A stretch of DNA of 64,000 bases from an uncultured Eubacteriales bacterium (lineage in GTDB: Bacteria > Bacillota > Clostridia > Oscillospirales > Acutalibacteraceae), in assembly GCA_934695425.1 (NCBI GenBank), contig CAKUVH010000002.1:124001-188000 (forward strand), read 5' to 3'. Positions within the stretch are counted from its first letter, which is position 1. Every line of letters begins with the position of its first letter. Shown one piece after another: positions 18,220-27,328 of this stretch. The position numbers and the translations under genes were made by a program. The notes below the pieces were generated by a model that saw only the letters and a list, made by a program, of their open reading frames with translations, had not been told where the DNA came from and ran no database searches.

Positions 18220-19425
18220 ATGAAAAAATTTTTTAATATATTTTTGTCACTATTATTCTTAGTTGGTTTTATACCTACAAAAACAGTAAACGCCCAAATT
18301 ATAAGTGATTTAAATTCAACAGACGGCAAGTACGATTATTTAGTAGTAGGTTCCGGACTTTCTGGTGCGGTATTTGCCAACGAAGCAAATAAAAAGGGCA
18401 AGAAATGCCTGGTTATTGAAAAAAGAAATCATATAGCCGGAAATATTTATACTGAAAATATTGAAGGAATAAATGTCCATAAATATGGCGCTCATATTTT
18501 TCACACAAGCAATAGGGAAGTTTGGAACTATATAAATCAATTTGCTGAATTCAATAATTTCGTAAATTCTCCTGTTGTGGTTTACCAAGATGAACTTTAT
18601 AATTTGCCTTTCAATATGAATACGTTTAGCAAAATGTGGAATATTAAAACTCCTGAACAAGCCAAACACATTATTGAATCCCAGGTCAAAGAAAGTAAAA
18701 TTGAATCTCCGAAAAATCTCGAAGAGCAAGCGATTAGCCTTGTCGGACGTGATATTTATCAGAAATTAATCAAAGGTTACACCGAAAAACAATGGGGACG
18801 CGACTGCAAAGATTTGCCGGCATTTATAATCAGAAGATTGCCTGTAAGATTTACTTATAATAACAACTATTTTAACGATAAGTACCAAGGAATTCCGGTC
18901 GGTGGTTATACTCAAATAATCGAGAAAATGTTAAAAAATTCTGACGTTTTACTAAACACCGATTACTTCGATTTTATTAAATCTCATCCTGATATTGCCG
19001 ATAATATTGTATACACAGGAGAAATTGATAAGTACTATAATTATTGTTATGGAAAATTAGATTATAGGAGCTTAGATTTTGAAACAGAAGTTTTGGACAC
19101 AGAAAATTATCAAGGCAATGCGGTGGTAAATTATACAGAACGCAAAATACCTTATACACGTATAATTGAGCACAAGCATTTTGAATTCGGTAATCAACCC
19201 AAAACGGTTGTCACGAAAGAATATCCCGCGAAATACGACGGAAGTAACGAGCCGTATTATCCCGTAAATGATTCTAAAAATACGGAACTTTATAAAAAAT
19301 ATAAAGACTTGGCGGACAAAGAAGAAAACGTATTTTTTATAGGTCGTTTAGGTCAATATAAATATTTCGATATGGATAAAGTTATAGAAAACACTTTAGA
19401 TATAAGCAGAAAAATTTTAAACTAA
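18220..19425 (+). CDS. glf: UDP-galactopyranose mutase with signal peptide
   Basis: 401-residue flavoprotein that interconverts UDP-galactopyranose and UDP-galactofuranose. FAD-binding VVGSGLSGAVFANEA, then NIYTENIEGINVHKYGAHIFHT and GYTEKQWGRD, are classic Glf signatures; the fold is complete to KYFDMDKVIENTL. Unusually, residues 1-25 form a signal peptide (KKFFNIFLSLLFLVGFIPTK then VNAQ) that cytosolic Glf lacks. It starts 4 bases after the secreted glycosyltransferase and ends at a strong terminator, so the two form an operon. Together they could make and transfer a galactofuranose-like sugar outside the bacterium (inference). A non-cleaved membrane anchor is an alternative to secretion. 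Confidence 0.88.
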   Translation: MKKFFNIFLSLLFLVGFIPTKTVNAQIISDLNSTDGKYDYLVVGSGLSGAVFANEANKKGKKCLVIEKRNHIAGNIYTENIEGINVHKYGAHIFHTSNREVWNYINQFAEFNNFVNSPVVVYQDELYNLPFNMNTFSKMWNIKTPEQAKHIIESQVKESKIESPKNLEEQAISLVGRDIYQKLIKGYTEKQWGRDCKDLPAFIIRRLPVRFTYNNNYFNDKYQGIPVGGYTQIIEKMLKNSDVLLNTDYFDFIKSHPDIADNIVYTGEIDKYYNYCYGKLDYRSLDFETEVLDTENYQGNAVVNYTERKIPYTRIIEHKHFEFGNQPKTVVTKEYPAKYDGSNEPYYPVNDSKNTELYKKYKDLADKEENVFFIGRLGQYKYFDMDKVIENTLDISRKILN

Positions 19426-19431
19426 ATTAAT

Positions 19432-19470
19432 AATTACCCGTTGAAAATATATTTCAACGGGTAATTTTTT
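19432..19470 (+). terminator. terminator of the glycosyltransferase-glf operon
   Basis: TTACCCGTTGAAA and TTTCAACGGGTAA form a 13-base perfect stem with a short loop and a T run. It also faces the convergent phage gene. Confidence 0.9.
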
Positions 19471-19472
19471 AA

Positions 19473-19760
19473 CTAATTATCAATAGCGCCTGTAAATTCA
19501 TCCAAAGTTTTTATGTATTCATATGCAGAATCAACATTTAAATTTTTATTGTAACTTTTTATGTAGTATTTGCTTCTAATGTATATGTTCATCGGCTCAT
19601 TATTCAAAAGCTTTGATTTTTCCTCAAGGCGCTTTTCTTCACTCGTGTAACTCGCAATCTCGATTATACTTGATTGATTTGTAATATTATTTATGCTTAC
19701 TACTCTGTGATAATTTACAGTAATTCCATTTTCCAGTGCTATTGCTTTACTTAATGCCAT
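19473..19760 (-). CDS. small phage tail-region protein
   Basis: 95 residues starting MALSKAIALENGITVNYHRV. This start is typical of small genes found next to baseplate upper protein genes in Firmicute phages and in prophage islands. No catalytic motif is seen. It follows the BppU-like gene by 16 bases on the same strand, forming an isolated two-gene unit. Confidence 0.6.
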   Translation of the reverse strand: MALSKAIALENGITVNYHRVVSINNITNQSSIIEIASYTSEEKRLEEKSKLLNNEPMNIYIRSKYYIKSYNKNLNVDSAYEYIKTLDEFTGAIDN

Positions 19761-19776
19761 TTTTATTTCTTCCTTT

Positions 19777-20631
19777 CTATTTATAACCTATAATTTGACT
19801 TATTTTAAAAACTTGCTCGGTTGATGTAAATGTAATACCGTTGTTAGCTACTGTTCCCCAGCCGGAATCACTGGCTCTCCAAGTAACGCTCGTTCCGTTG
19901 ATATCAACTATTGCTGCGCGAAAAAATAGTTTACTATCGTAAAATGTTACGCTTCCGAGTGTAGCCGCTTTGCTGTTTGGATTATAGATTTTTGTCGATA
20001 TTATTTGATTTAAATCTTTAAAATAATAAATTTCAATGTACTTATAATTTGCTGCACTACTACTTAATGTAATAGTCGAACTGCTTCCGCTGGAATTAGA
20101 ATAAAGAATATGCGAAGAAATGATTTTTCCGTTCAGCTCATTAATAGCGCCCACAACATTACTTTTTTGGGTTGTGGTTAGATTGGCCAAATTGCCGATT
20201 GCTTCTGAATTTTTATTAACATTATTTATTAATGATGTTAATACATTAGATTCAGATTCACTTTCTACCGCTTGTGAAAAATCATTACTGTTTGAAACGG
20301 ATATTTTTAGCCCGTCAACTTTTAAAAGCACATTATTGCCATTAAAAATTTGAAATTCACATTCAAGTATTCCGGGAACACTTAGTGTTTGCGAGGTGAG
20401 TTCAACGGTTGCGGTATTGTTCGTTGTATCGACGGTACAGTAATTGAATATTGTTGTATCGTCAGGTTTTTTAGCGTAAAATGTAACGGATTTATTACTG
20501 AGACTTATATTATTTTGACTATCATCTTTGAACGAAACCTCAATATACCTGCAATCCACCTCTCCGCTGTTTGCGTAAACAATAATGTTGTTTGTGTTCC
20601 AAATATCCAAATTCACTTGTTTGGTGGTCAT
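19777..20631 (-). CDS. BppU-family phage baseplate upper protein
   Basis: 284 residues. The N-terminal 120 residues (TKQVNLDIWNTNN, then VTFYAKKPDDTTIFNYC) match the BppU N-terminal domain that attaches receptor-binding parts to a lactococcal-type baseplate. About 130-165 is a helical linker with the ESESNVLTSLINNVNKNSEA heptads common in tail fibres. The C-terminal Ser/Thr-rich beta region probably contacts a surface. ATG 20631 is chosen over upstream TTG because AAGGAGG (20641-20647) is 9 bases away. There are no head, terminase or lysis genes nearby, so it is a stray cassette or domesticated tail part. Confidence 0.7.
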   Translation of the reverse strand: MTTKQVNLDIWNTNNIIVYANSGEVDCRYIEVSFKDDSQNNISLSNKSVTFYAKKPDDTTIFNYCTVDTTNNTATVELTSQTLSVPGILECEFQIFNGNNVLLKVDGLKISVSNSNDFSQAVESESESNVLTSLINNVNKNSEAIGNLANLTTTQKSNVVGAINELNGKIISSHILYSNSSGSSSTITLSSSAANYKYIEIYYFKDLNQIISTKIYNPNSKAATLGSVTFYDSKLFFRAAIVDINGTSVTWRASDSGWGTVANNGITFTSTEQVFKISQIIGYK

Positions 20632-20803
20632 AAACAAAATTCCTCCTTGACAATTATTATCATAAAAATATACCTCCTCATAATTAATTTAAAAATTAAA
20701 AATAATTGCCCATTAAAAAGCAACTATTAGAAATAAAATTTAAATTAATAACAGAATAATCATAGCTAAATTGACAGAATATTTATTTAGCTATAGTTTA
20801 ATA

Positions 20804-20832
20804 TTTACTTGATAATATAAGTTTGATATAAT
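20804..20832 (+). promoter_or_regulatory. promoter of the phosphatase-CYTH pair
   Basis: TTTACT (20804-20809), 17 bases, then TATAAT (20827-20832), about 40 bases before the start codon. Confidence 0.5.
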
Positions 20833-20875
20833 CTGGACTGACATATTTTTATTTATTATAGGAGAGGTTATACAC

Positions 20876-21574
20876 TTGATAGAATTTGAAAACATAGTGA
20901 ACATAAGGGATCTTGGCGGGTATAAAACTTCTGATGAAAAATTTACAAAATATAAAGTCTTTTTTCGTTCAGGAAACACAAACAAAGCCTCAAAAGAGGA
21001 CATAAAAAAGCTGCTCGAAATTTACGATGTTAAAACAGTTATAGACCTCCGAAGCAGCGAAGAACTCAGTGAATTTCCCGATAAATTCTCTCAAATTCCC
21101 GGAGTAAACTACATAAACACACCTATAGAATATAATGATTGTTTGGAAGAATTTAGATCCACCGACCGCGGGCTTATTGTGCTTTATGAATATATTTTAA
21201 AAGAGAAAAAACAAGTTTTGAAAGACGTATTTGATGCAATCGCAAATGTGAATGACGGTAGCATTTTGTTCCATTGTACGCTGGGCAGAGACAGAACCGC
21301 AATGGTAGCAATGTTGCTGCTTGGATTAGTTGGTGTGAGCCGAGATGACATTATACAAAATTACGCCGTTTCATATGAATTGATAAAAGACTTAGATATA
21401 ATAAAGCGTGATTTGATTTTTTACGGAGAGCGCAAAACAATTACTCTTCCTGAGTACATAGAAGGTGCAATGGATTTAATTGAGAATGATTACGGCACTT
21501 TTGAAAATTATCTCCTTAGCTGTAATATTTCAGAAACAAACTTGACTAAAATAAAAAATAGATTTTTACAATAG
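20876..21574 (+). CDS. tyrosine-phosphatase-like protein (HCxxGRDRT family)
   Basis: 232 residues of the cysteine-based protein tyrosine/serine phosphatase family related to Listeria LipA and Mycobacterium MptpB. It begins with NIVNIRDLGGYKT, has TVIDLRSSEEL, and carries the P-loop HCTLGRDRTAMVA at about 139-151 with catalytic Cys and Arg. Family members hydrolyse phosphotyrosine or phosphoinositides. No signal peptide. Start is TTG behind AGGAGAGG. The CYTH gene follows 32 bases downstream in the same operon. Confidence 0.82.
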   Translation: MIEFENIVNIRDLGGYKTSDEKFTKYKVFFRSGNTNKASKEDIKKLLEIYDVKTVIDLRSSEELSEFPDKFSQIPGVNYINTPIEYNDCLEEFRSTDRGLIVLYEYILKEKKQVLKDVFDAIANVNDGSILFHCTLGRDRTAMVAMLLLGLVGVSRDDIIQNYAVSYELIKDLDIIKRDLIFYGERKTITLPEYIEGAMDLIENDYGTFENYLLSCNISETNLTKIKNRFLQ

Positions 21575-21606
21575 CATCTAAAAATATTTTTAAGGAGTTT
21601 TGATTG

Positions 21607-22197
21607 ATGAGTAAAGAAATAGAAATCCGTAATGAATTATTTAACGAAGAGAGTGTTGTCAATTTTTTTGCCGAAAAAGGAATAGCCCCCTCGAAGTCAA
21701 AACATCAAATTGACACCTATTATGATAATCCGGATGACAGTCTTTTTAAGGACCCTGACCACGTAAACACATGGATTAGAATTCGCGAAGAAGATGGGAA
21801 ATTAAGTTTTACTTACAAGCACTGGCTTCCTGAAGGCGCAGAAATTCGAACGTATTGCGAGGAAAAAGAATATCCTATGACTTCGAAGCAAGAAATTTCA
21901 CAGCACCTAAAAAATCTGGGGCTGAGCACTAATTTTGTTCCGTTTATAGTAACTGACAAATTCAGAAGATGTTTCATGTACAGAGACTGTGAAATTTCAA
22001 TAGACGAAGTTAAAAATTTAGGCACTTACATTGAAATAGAGTACAAGGGTAAAAATAATAACATTGATGAAGTTAGAAATCTTTTAAACGAAATATTGAC
22101 CGAAATAGGCGCAAAAGTAGGCCCAGCAGATTATAAAGGCTATGCGTACCACCTTTTTAGAATGCGTAATCAAGGAATAAAATTTGATTTAAATTAG
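21607..22197 (+). CDS. CYTH-domain protein (class IV adenylate cyclase / triphosphatase fold)
   Basis: 196 residues. A modified ExExK start (EIEIRNEL), WIRIREEDGKLSFTYKHW, CEEKEYP, KFRRCFMYRDCEISIDEV and GTYIEIEYKG follow the alternating charged strands of the CYTH tunnel fold. Such proteins bind triphosphate groups; some make cAMP, others cleave inorganic or thiamine triphosphate. The exact substrate cannot be told from sequence. ATG 21607 is preferred because AAGGAG lies 9 bases upstream. Confidence 0.78.
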   Translation: MSKEIEIRNELFNEESVVNFFAEKGIAPSKSKHQIDTYYDNPDDSLFKDPDHVNTWIRIREEDGKLSFTYKHWLPEGAEIRTYCEEKEYPMTSKQEISQHLKNLGLSTNFVPFIVTDKFRRCFMYRDCEISIDEVKNLGTYIEIEYKGKNNNIDEVRNLLNEILTEIGAKVGPADYKGYAYHLFRMRNQGIKFDLN

Positions 22198-22199
22198 TT

Positions 22200-22226
22200 A
22201 AAGCACTCCGAAAAGAGTGCTTTTTA
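22200..22226 (+). terminator. terminator after the CYTH gene
   Basis: AAGCACTC, loop CGAAAA, GAGTGCTT, then T run. Confidence 0.85.
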
Positions 22227-22245
22227 TAATCTTATCGACGATCTA

Positions 22246-23415
22246 TCACATTTTAAAAAATTGGAATACCACACATCCCAGCACGGATTTGAAATTTATT
22301 TTTTCGACTTCGTCAGATGAGTTGATATTACACCTGTAAACCGTTTCATTTCCTATATTATAATTAATTTCTCCTATTTTTTGATTTTTATCGATTGGCG
22401 CCGAAATTTCTTCAGGCAAATTAATATTGGAAGATATTTTCCCCAGTAAACTTTTATGTATCAAAAAATTTTCTTTCACCGGGGTGTATATTTTAATTTC
22501 GGATTTCATGCCGTTTTTTATTTTTAAAGTTTCAGGAAAATTTTCGGGTATTTTTGGAGTGATTTTTATAAATTCGTCAAAGCCGTAATTTAAAAGAGAA
22601 ATAATTTCTTTATCTCTTTCTTTCACATCTTTTGCGCCCAAAATTACAGCTATTAATTTTACACCGTTTCTTTCAGCTGAAGCCGCAATGCAACTCCCGG
22701 CTTTTTCCGAGGTACCGGTCTTTATGCCCGTTGATCCTTTAAAAGATTTCAAGAGTTTGTTAGTATTAACAATTTGAGTTTCACCGTTTCTTATATGGTC
22801 AATCCAAGTTGTGAGGCATGAGGATACGTTTTCGTGCTTCATTAATTCTTTTGCCATAATGGAAATATCGTGCGCAGTAGAAACATTTCCGTCGTCGTCT
22901 CCGCCGATGCAATCTTTAAAGATTGTATTACTCATCTGAAGCTTTGAGGCTTTTTGATTCATTTTTGATACGAAGCTTCCTTCGGATTCTTTCATGTGTT
23001 CCGCCAGTGATACACACGCATCATTTGCCGACACTAGTGCAATTGCTTTTATAAGGTCTTCAACGGATACGCTTTCATTTTCTTTTAGCCATACTCCTGC
23101 ACCCGAAACTTTTTCTGAGTTTTCGCTGATAGGAACTTTTTCGTTCAGATTTATATCGCCTTTTTCTATTGCTTCCGCTGCCAAAAGTAAATTCATAATT
23201 TTCATTAAAGATGTCGCGCTGCGCACTTCTTGGCTGTTTTTTTCAAAAAGTATTTTCCCTGATTCGCCGTCTATTAAAATAGCCGAAGGAGATTCTATAT
23301 TTAGATTTGTTGAATTTTCACTTTTTTCATCTCCCATTACTCTCATCGGAAATAATATAAGCAAAAGGCTTGCTAAAGATATTTTTAATAACTTGTTTTT
23401 AAAAATAATTATCAC
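22246..23415 (-). CDS. D-alanyl-D-alanine carboxypeptidase (DacA/DacF type)
   Basis: 389-residue penicillin-binding protein that trims the last D-Ala from peptidoglycan stem peptides outside the membrane. Signal peptide 1-28. Catalytic SLMK at 69-72, SAN at 129-131 and KTG at 232-234 are all present. A beta-sandwich C-terminal domain of PBP5 type follows (about 285-360), but no long amphipathic membrane anchor is obvious. GTG start close to GGAG. It lies between convergent and co-oriented terminator hairpins, so it is probably transcribed alone. Confidence 0.88.
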   Translation of the reverse strand: MIIIFKNKLLKISLASLLLILFPMRVMGDEKSENSTNLNIESPSAILIDGESGKILFEKNSQEVRSATSLMKIMNLLLAAEAIEKGDINLNEKVPISENSEKVSGAGVWLKENESVSVEDLIKAIALVSANDACVSLAEHMKESEGSFVSKMNQKASKLQMSNTIFKDCIGGDDDGNVSTAHDISIMAKELMKHENVSSCLTTWIDHIRNGETQIVNTNKLLKSFKGSTGIKTGTSEKAGSCIAASAERNGVKLIAVILGAKDVKERDKEIISLLNYGFDEFIKITPKIPENFPETLKIKNGMKSEIKIYTPVKENFLIHKSLLGKISSNINLPEEISAPIDKNQKIGEINYNIGNETVYRCNINSSDEVEKINFKSVLGCVVFQFFKM

Positions 23416-23477
23416 TCCAAATTGTCCTATGTTTTTTATATTTACAATTTATGATAAAAATTTTCTTAGTATTCATA

Positions 23478-23508
23478 GAACCCACCAACGTATTGTTGAT
23501 GGGTTCTG
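23478..23508. terminator. hairpin between fhs and the carboxypeptidase gene
   Basis: AGAACCCACCAAC and GTTGATGGGTTCT form a 13-base stem with one G-T pair. The T run is weak on either side, so its terminator role is less certain. Confidence 0.5.
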
Positions 23509-23513
23509 AATTT

Positions 23514-25178
23514 TTAAAACAATCCCTTTATTTTACCGCTTGAGTCTATGTCGATTTTTTCAGCTGCAGGTTGCTTCGGCAGTCCCGGCATTTTTAGAAT
23601 TTTTCCTGTAATTGCTACAATGAATCCCGCTCCGCTCGAAATAGAAATGTCTTTTACATGTATATTGAAATTCGAGGGACGCCCTAATGAAGCCGGATTG
23701 TCAGAGATAGAATATTGTGTTTTCGCTATGCAAACAGGTAGGTGAGACTTACCCAATTTTTCGATTTCTTTTATCGCTGCTTCCGCTTCAGCTGTGTATT
23801 CTACATTTTCCGCTCTGTAAATTTCTTGAGATATTTTAAGTATTTTATCTTTTATACTTAATTCGTTTGAATATAATACGCTGAAATTTGATTCTTTTTC
23901 ACATAAATCACAAACTTTTTCAGCTAAATTAATTCCGCCGCTTCCTCCCTTGGAATGAATATCTGCTACCGAAAATTCTGCGCCTTGATTTAAACAATAG
24001 TCTTTGACTTTCAAAATTTCTTTTTCCGAATCGTCCGAAAAATGATTCAACGCTACAATTACCGGCACTCCGTATTTTTTCATGTTTTCAATGTGGACTC
24101 CCAAATTTGCCAAGCCTTTTTCTACAGCTTCGATATTTTCATTTTTCAAGCTTTCCAAAAATGCTCCACCATTATACTTAATCGCTCTTATAGTTGCAAC
24201 TACCACTATGCAATCAGGTTTTAGATTCCCAATTCTGCATTTTATATCCAAGAATTTTTCTGCTCCTAAATCTGCTCCGAATCCCGCTTCTGTAACGCAG
24301 TAGTCTCCTAATTTTAATGCGAGTTTTGTACCTCTTATAGAGTTGCATCCGTGCGCTATGTTTGCAAACGGCCCTCCGTGCATTATTACAGGACATTTTT
24401 CGATTGTTTGAACTAAGTTTGGATTTATGGCATCTTTTAATAAAGCAGTCATAGCTCCTTGGATTTTCAAATCTTTTGCATATATAGGGTTGTTGGAAGT
24501 GTCATATGCTATTAAAATATCTCCTAATCTTTTTTTCAGGTCCTCAAGATTTTTAGAAAGGCATAAAATAGCCATGATTTCTGTAGCAACCGTAATGATA
24601 AAACCATCTTCCCGTGGAACGCCATTCGTTATTCCGCCCAAGCCTACTACGATATTTCTTAGCGCACGATCATTCATGTCTAAACATCTTTTTACAAGAA
24701 TTTTTCGAGTATCTATTTTCAACTCGTTGCCTTGGTGAATATGGTTATCAAGTACAGCGCACATGAGATTATTAGCGGAAGTTATAGCATGCATATCACC
24801 TGTGAAATGCAAATTTATGTCTTCCATCGGCAATGCTTGAGAGTATCCTCCGCCCGCAGCGCCACCTTTTATCCCGAAAACCGGTCCCAGCGAAGGTTCT
24901 CTTAAAGCAATCACGGCTTTTTTGTTGAGCTTGTTAAGCGCCTGACCCAGTCCTATTGTCACTGTGGTTTTCCCTTCTCCTGCGGGAGTAGGGTTCATCG
25001 CAGTTACGAGTATAAGTTTGCCGTCTGGTTGCTTTTCTAGTCTTTTAAATAGTTTTTCGTTGAGTTTCGCTTTGTAATTCCCGAAAAGTTCTAGTTCTTC
25101 ATCTAAGATGCCTATTCCTTTCGCAATTTGAGTTATAGGGGAGAGCTTTGTGTTTTGTGCTATTTCGATATCCGTCAT
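23514..25178 (-). CDS. fhs: formate--tetrahydrofolate ligase
   Basis: 554 residues, the usual family length. It makes 10-formyltetrahydrofolate from formate, ATP and THF in cytosolic one-carbon metabolism. [16 protein letters not shown] is the ATP-binding loop. [34 protein letters not shown] and the C-terminal [20 protein letters not shown] are signature stretches. AAAGGAGGAATACCG supports the ATG at 25178. It is a single gene with its own upstream region. It feeds fmt (29629-30561) with formyl donor in metabolic terms, not by operon structure. Confidence 0.96.
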   Translation of the reverse strand: MTDIEIAQNTKLSPITQIAKGIGILDEELELFGNYKAKLNEKLFKRLEKQPDGKLILVTAMNPTPAGEGKTTVTIGLGQALNKLNKKAVIALREPSLGPVFGIKGGAAGGGYSQALPMEDINLHFTGDMHAITSANNLMCAVLDNHIHQGNELKIDTRKILVKRCLDMNDRALRNIVVGLGGITNGVPREDGFIITVATEIMAILCLSKNLEDLKKRLGDILIAYDTSNNPIYAKDLKIQGAMTALLKDAINPNLVQTIEKCPVIMHGGPFANIAHGCNSIRGTKLALKLGDYCVTEAGFGADLGAEKFLDIKCRIGNLKPDCIVVVATIRAIKYNGGAFLESLKNENIEAVEKGLANLGVHIENMKKYGVPVIVALNHFSDDSEKEILKVKDYCLNQGAEFSVADIHSKGGSGGINLAEKVCDLCEKESNFSVLYSNELSIKDKILKISQEIYRAENVEYTAEAEAAIKEIEKLGKSHLPVCIAKTQYSISDNPASLGRPSNFNIHVKDISISSGAGFIVAITGKILKMPGLPKQPAAEKIDIDSSGKIKGLF

Positions 25179-25255
25179 TCGGTATTCCTCCTTTAGAAAA
25201 TAATATCATAGTGCCGGATAAAATAAAAGTTCTGTAAAAATATTTTTTAAAAGTA

Positions 25256-25284
25256 TTGACTATTTTTGAAAAAATGTGTAATAT
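25256..25284 (+). promoter_or_regulatory. promoter of the PI-PLC-like gene
   Basis: TTGACT (25256-25261), a 17-base spacer and TAATAT (25279-25284), followed by AAAGGAGG before the GTG start. Confidence 0.6.
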
Positions 25285-25318
25285 TTATATAAATAACAAA
25301 ACAAAAGGAGGAATAATA

Positions 25319-26446
25319 GTGAAAAATAACGATAAATTCTACAAAATTTTTAATGCAGTACTTTTATCATCCATGATATTTCTTAACTGCGGTGCAGCAA
25401 GTGCAAAAAAAGATACAAAAACTTACCAAAAAACTTCAAGCTACTCAGAAAGGTTTTCAGATTTCAAAGATGATCTCACGTCGGAATTTGTGACAAAGTT
25501 GTCCAGCTTTATTAATAGGTTTGGAAAGCTATTCAAAATTCCTTTAAACTCTTACTATAAAATAAAAGATGCAAGTGATTTTGATACCACTCAGACATCC
25601 TGTTGGATGAAAAATCTAAAAGATGAAGCCGTGATAAGCGATATTGTAATCCCGGGTTCTCATGACAGCAGCACATATTCAATGTCGCCCAATAATGGAA
25701 ATAATTTAATTGCAAAAGCTGCTCAGACGCAAGATATGACTGTTTACGGTCAATTGAAGCTCGGAGCCCGTTCCTTGGACATCAGAGGAAGCGACGTATT
25801 TGGAAAAATAGTCACTAATCACGGAGTGGTAAATGGATGTGAATTAAGTGAGGTCTTGAATGACATTTTAAAATTTTCTGAGGAAAATCCAACAGAAGTA
25901 GTTATATTATTATTCAGAAATTGCAATAAAAAGAATTTAGAAAAAATTGCGAAATTGCCTGAAATTAAAACAATAGGAGAAAAATGTTTAACTCAAAATA
26001 TGTGTAAAAGTTTAAATAAATCCTTAGGAGAGGTATCGATGGGAGATATCAGAAAGTTAGGCGCCAAATTTATATTAATCGGCAGTAACGAAGAAGATAT
26101 TTTCCATAGTAATATCAACTTGAATAATAAATATAATGAATCTACGCGCATGGCAGATACCGAAACTATGGTCGCGCAAGAGCTTAAGCAACTCGATGAG
26201 TTTCCATCTAATGTTTTAAGAAATATAAGTCCTGTTCATACTCCATCTACCGAAGATTTCTTTAAAAATAAAGCATCACCGATGAAAAGCGAGTATAAAA
26301 GTTCGGGAATCCGAAATGAGCTCTTAAGAGAAAGCGAAATTTTCCAGAAAAAATCTAATATAGTTTCATTGGACGCTCTTGCTATAAATGAAAAATTTAT
26401 AAAAGAACTGATAGATATGAACCGGGATAGAAATTTACTTTACTAA
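25319..26446 (+). CDS. secreted PI-PLC X-domain protein
   Basis: 375 residues. GTG 25319 behind AAAGGAGG puts a signal peptide at the N-terminus (YKIFNAVLLSSMIFLNCGAASA). The X-domain shows VIPGSHDSSTYSM with the first catalytic His (about 115), LDIRGSDV, and NHGVVNGCELSEVL with the second His (about 168). Bacterial PI-PLCs cleave phosphatidylinositol or GPI anchors, lipids typical of eukaryotes. The segment after the signal peptide (30-100) is an extra helical region. The active site looks intact. Substrate is inferred from the fold only. A terminator follows. Confidence 0.83.
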   Translation: MKNNDKFYKIFNAVLLSSMIFLNCGAASAKKDTKTYQKTSSYSERFSDFKDDLTSEFVTKLSSFINRFGKLFKIPLNSYYKIKDASDFDTTQTSCWMKNLKDEAVISDIVIPGSHDSSTYSMSPNNGNNLIAKAAQTQDMTVYGQLKLGARSLDIRGSDVFGKIVTNHGVVNGCELSEVLNDILKFSEENPTEVVILLFRNCNKKNLEKIAKLPEIKTIGEKCLTQNMCKSLNKSLGEVSMGDIRKLGAKFILIGSNEEDIFHSNINLNNKYNESTRMADTETMVAQELKQLDEFPSNVLRNISPVHTPSTEDFFKNKASPMKSEYKSSGIRNELLRESEIFQKKSNIVSLDALAINEKFIKELIDMNRDRNLLY

Positions 26447-26462
26447 TATTTTTTAACTAAAT

Positions 26463-26490
26463 AAAGACTACGTTTTTTAACGTAGTCTTT
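26463..26490. terminator. bidirectional terminator
   Basis: AAAGACTACGTT and AACGTAGTCTTT form a 12-base perfect stem between convergent genes. Confidence 0.88.
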
Positions 26491-26494
26491 AAAT

Positions 26495-27151
26495 TTATCC
26501 GATTTTTTCATTATTTTTACCGGCACAATATTTAAGATATACAGGTTTTGCTGATGACCCGATAATATCTATTTCCGGTATTCCGATTTTCGAACAAATA
26601 TCAAGGTACTGAGCTGCAAAATCATCAAGGCTAATCGTATAAATTTCATTTTCCTGTTCAGATTCGGCATTGAGAAAAAATTTCCTTACAATCACATCAT
26701 CTCCGGACATACCTAAGATAATCATAGTGTACTTAACATTGTTAGGCACACCACATAGAAGAATTCGGTTATTGTCACAGAAATAATTTTTTATTGAATT
26801 TTTAAATACATCATTTAAAGCTTTTTTGTTCATTCCGCCGGTATGTATCTTCAGTATGTAGGATCCTAAATTTTTTATATTCTCAATAGATTGTTGCTTA
26901 CTTTTTTTCATTTTGTAAGATTTTACAGCGCCGTAAATGGTATAAAGCGAAGCGCCGCATAAGATAGTGGTACCTAATATGTTTAATGCTTTATCGGGGT
27001 TGGCAGAAGATAAAAAATCATGAACTTTTTGCTTGATTATATTGGAGGCTTTCTCACAGGTTATGCAACTTGCCGGAATATTTGAGTTTGCCGTAAGTAT
27101 AGATGTACTTGTAAGAATTACTGACAACACTTTAGAAATACTTTTATTCAT
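26495..27151 (-). CDS. exported protein of unknown function with one membrane segment
   Basis: 218 residues: signal peptide (1-25, SVILTSTSILTANSNIPAS), a second hydrophobic segment at about 58-75 and a basic KMKKSKQQ stretch. A C-terminal domain of about 130 residues contains TMIILGMSGDDVIVRKFFLN and ends PVYLKYCAGKNNEKIG. No family is recognised. The layout (signal peptide, short linker, membrane segment, soluble domain) resembles that of the protein at 62732-63928. Own promoter at 27189-27217. Confidence 0.6.
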   Translation of the reverse strand: MNKSISKVLSVILTSTSILTANSNIPASCITCEKASNIIKQKVHDFLSSANPDKALNILGTTILCGASLYTIYGAVKSYKMKKSKQQSIENIKNLGSYILKIHTGGMNKKALNDVFKNSIKNYFCDNNRILLCGVPNNVKYTMIILGMSGDDVIVRKFFLNAESEQENEIYTISLDDFAAQYLDICSKIGIPEIDIIGSSAKPVYLKYCAGKNNEKIG

Positions 27152-27188
27152 GTTTTCTCCTTTTTAACTTTCGATTTAATATAATTTA

Positions 27189-27217
27189 ATTATACCATAA
27201 ACATAACGCAATGTCAA
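27189..27217 (-). promoter_or_regulatory. consensus promoter of the exported protein gene
   Basis: Minus-strand TTGACA (27212-27217) and TATAAT (27189-27194), both perfect, 17-base spacer. Confidence 0.8.
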
Positions 27218-27328
27218 TTGAATTAGCCGATTGAATTGAAGAAATATTTTTTAATATATCGGGTAGAATATAATTTTGCTTTGTAATATAATATATACAC
27301 ATTTTAAAGCTTTCAAGGGGTGGACAAT

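Noticed and set aside
27152..27328. A T-box riboswitch before trpS
   Set aside because: The divergent gene starts at 27151 and its promoter takes up part of the gap. No T-box antiterminator sequence or leader hairpin is visible.
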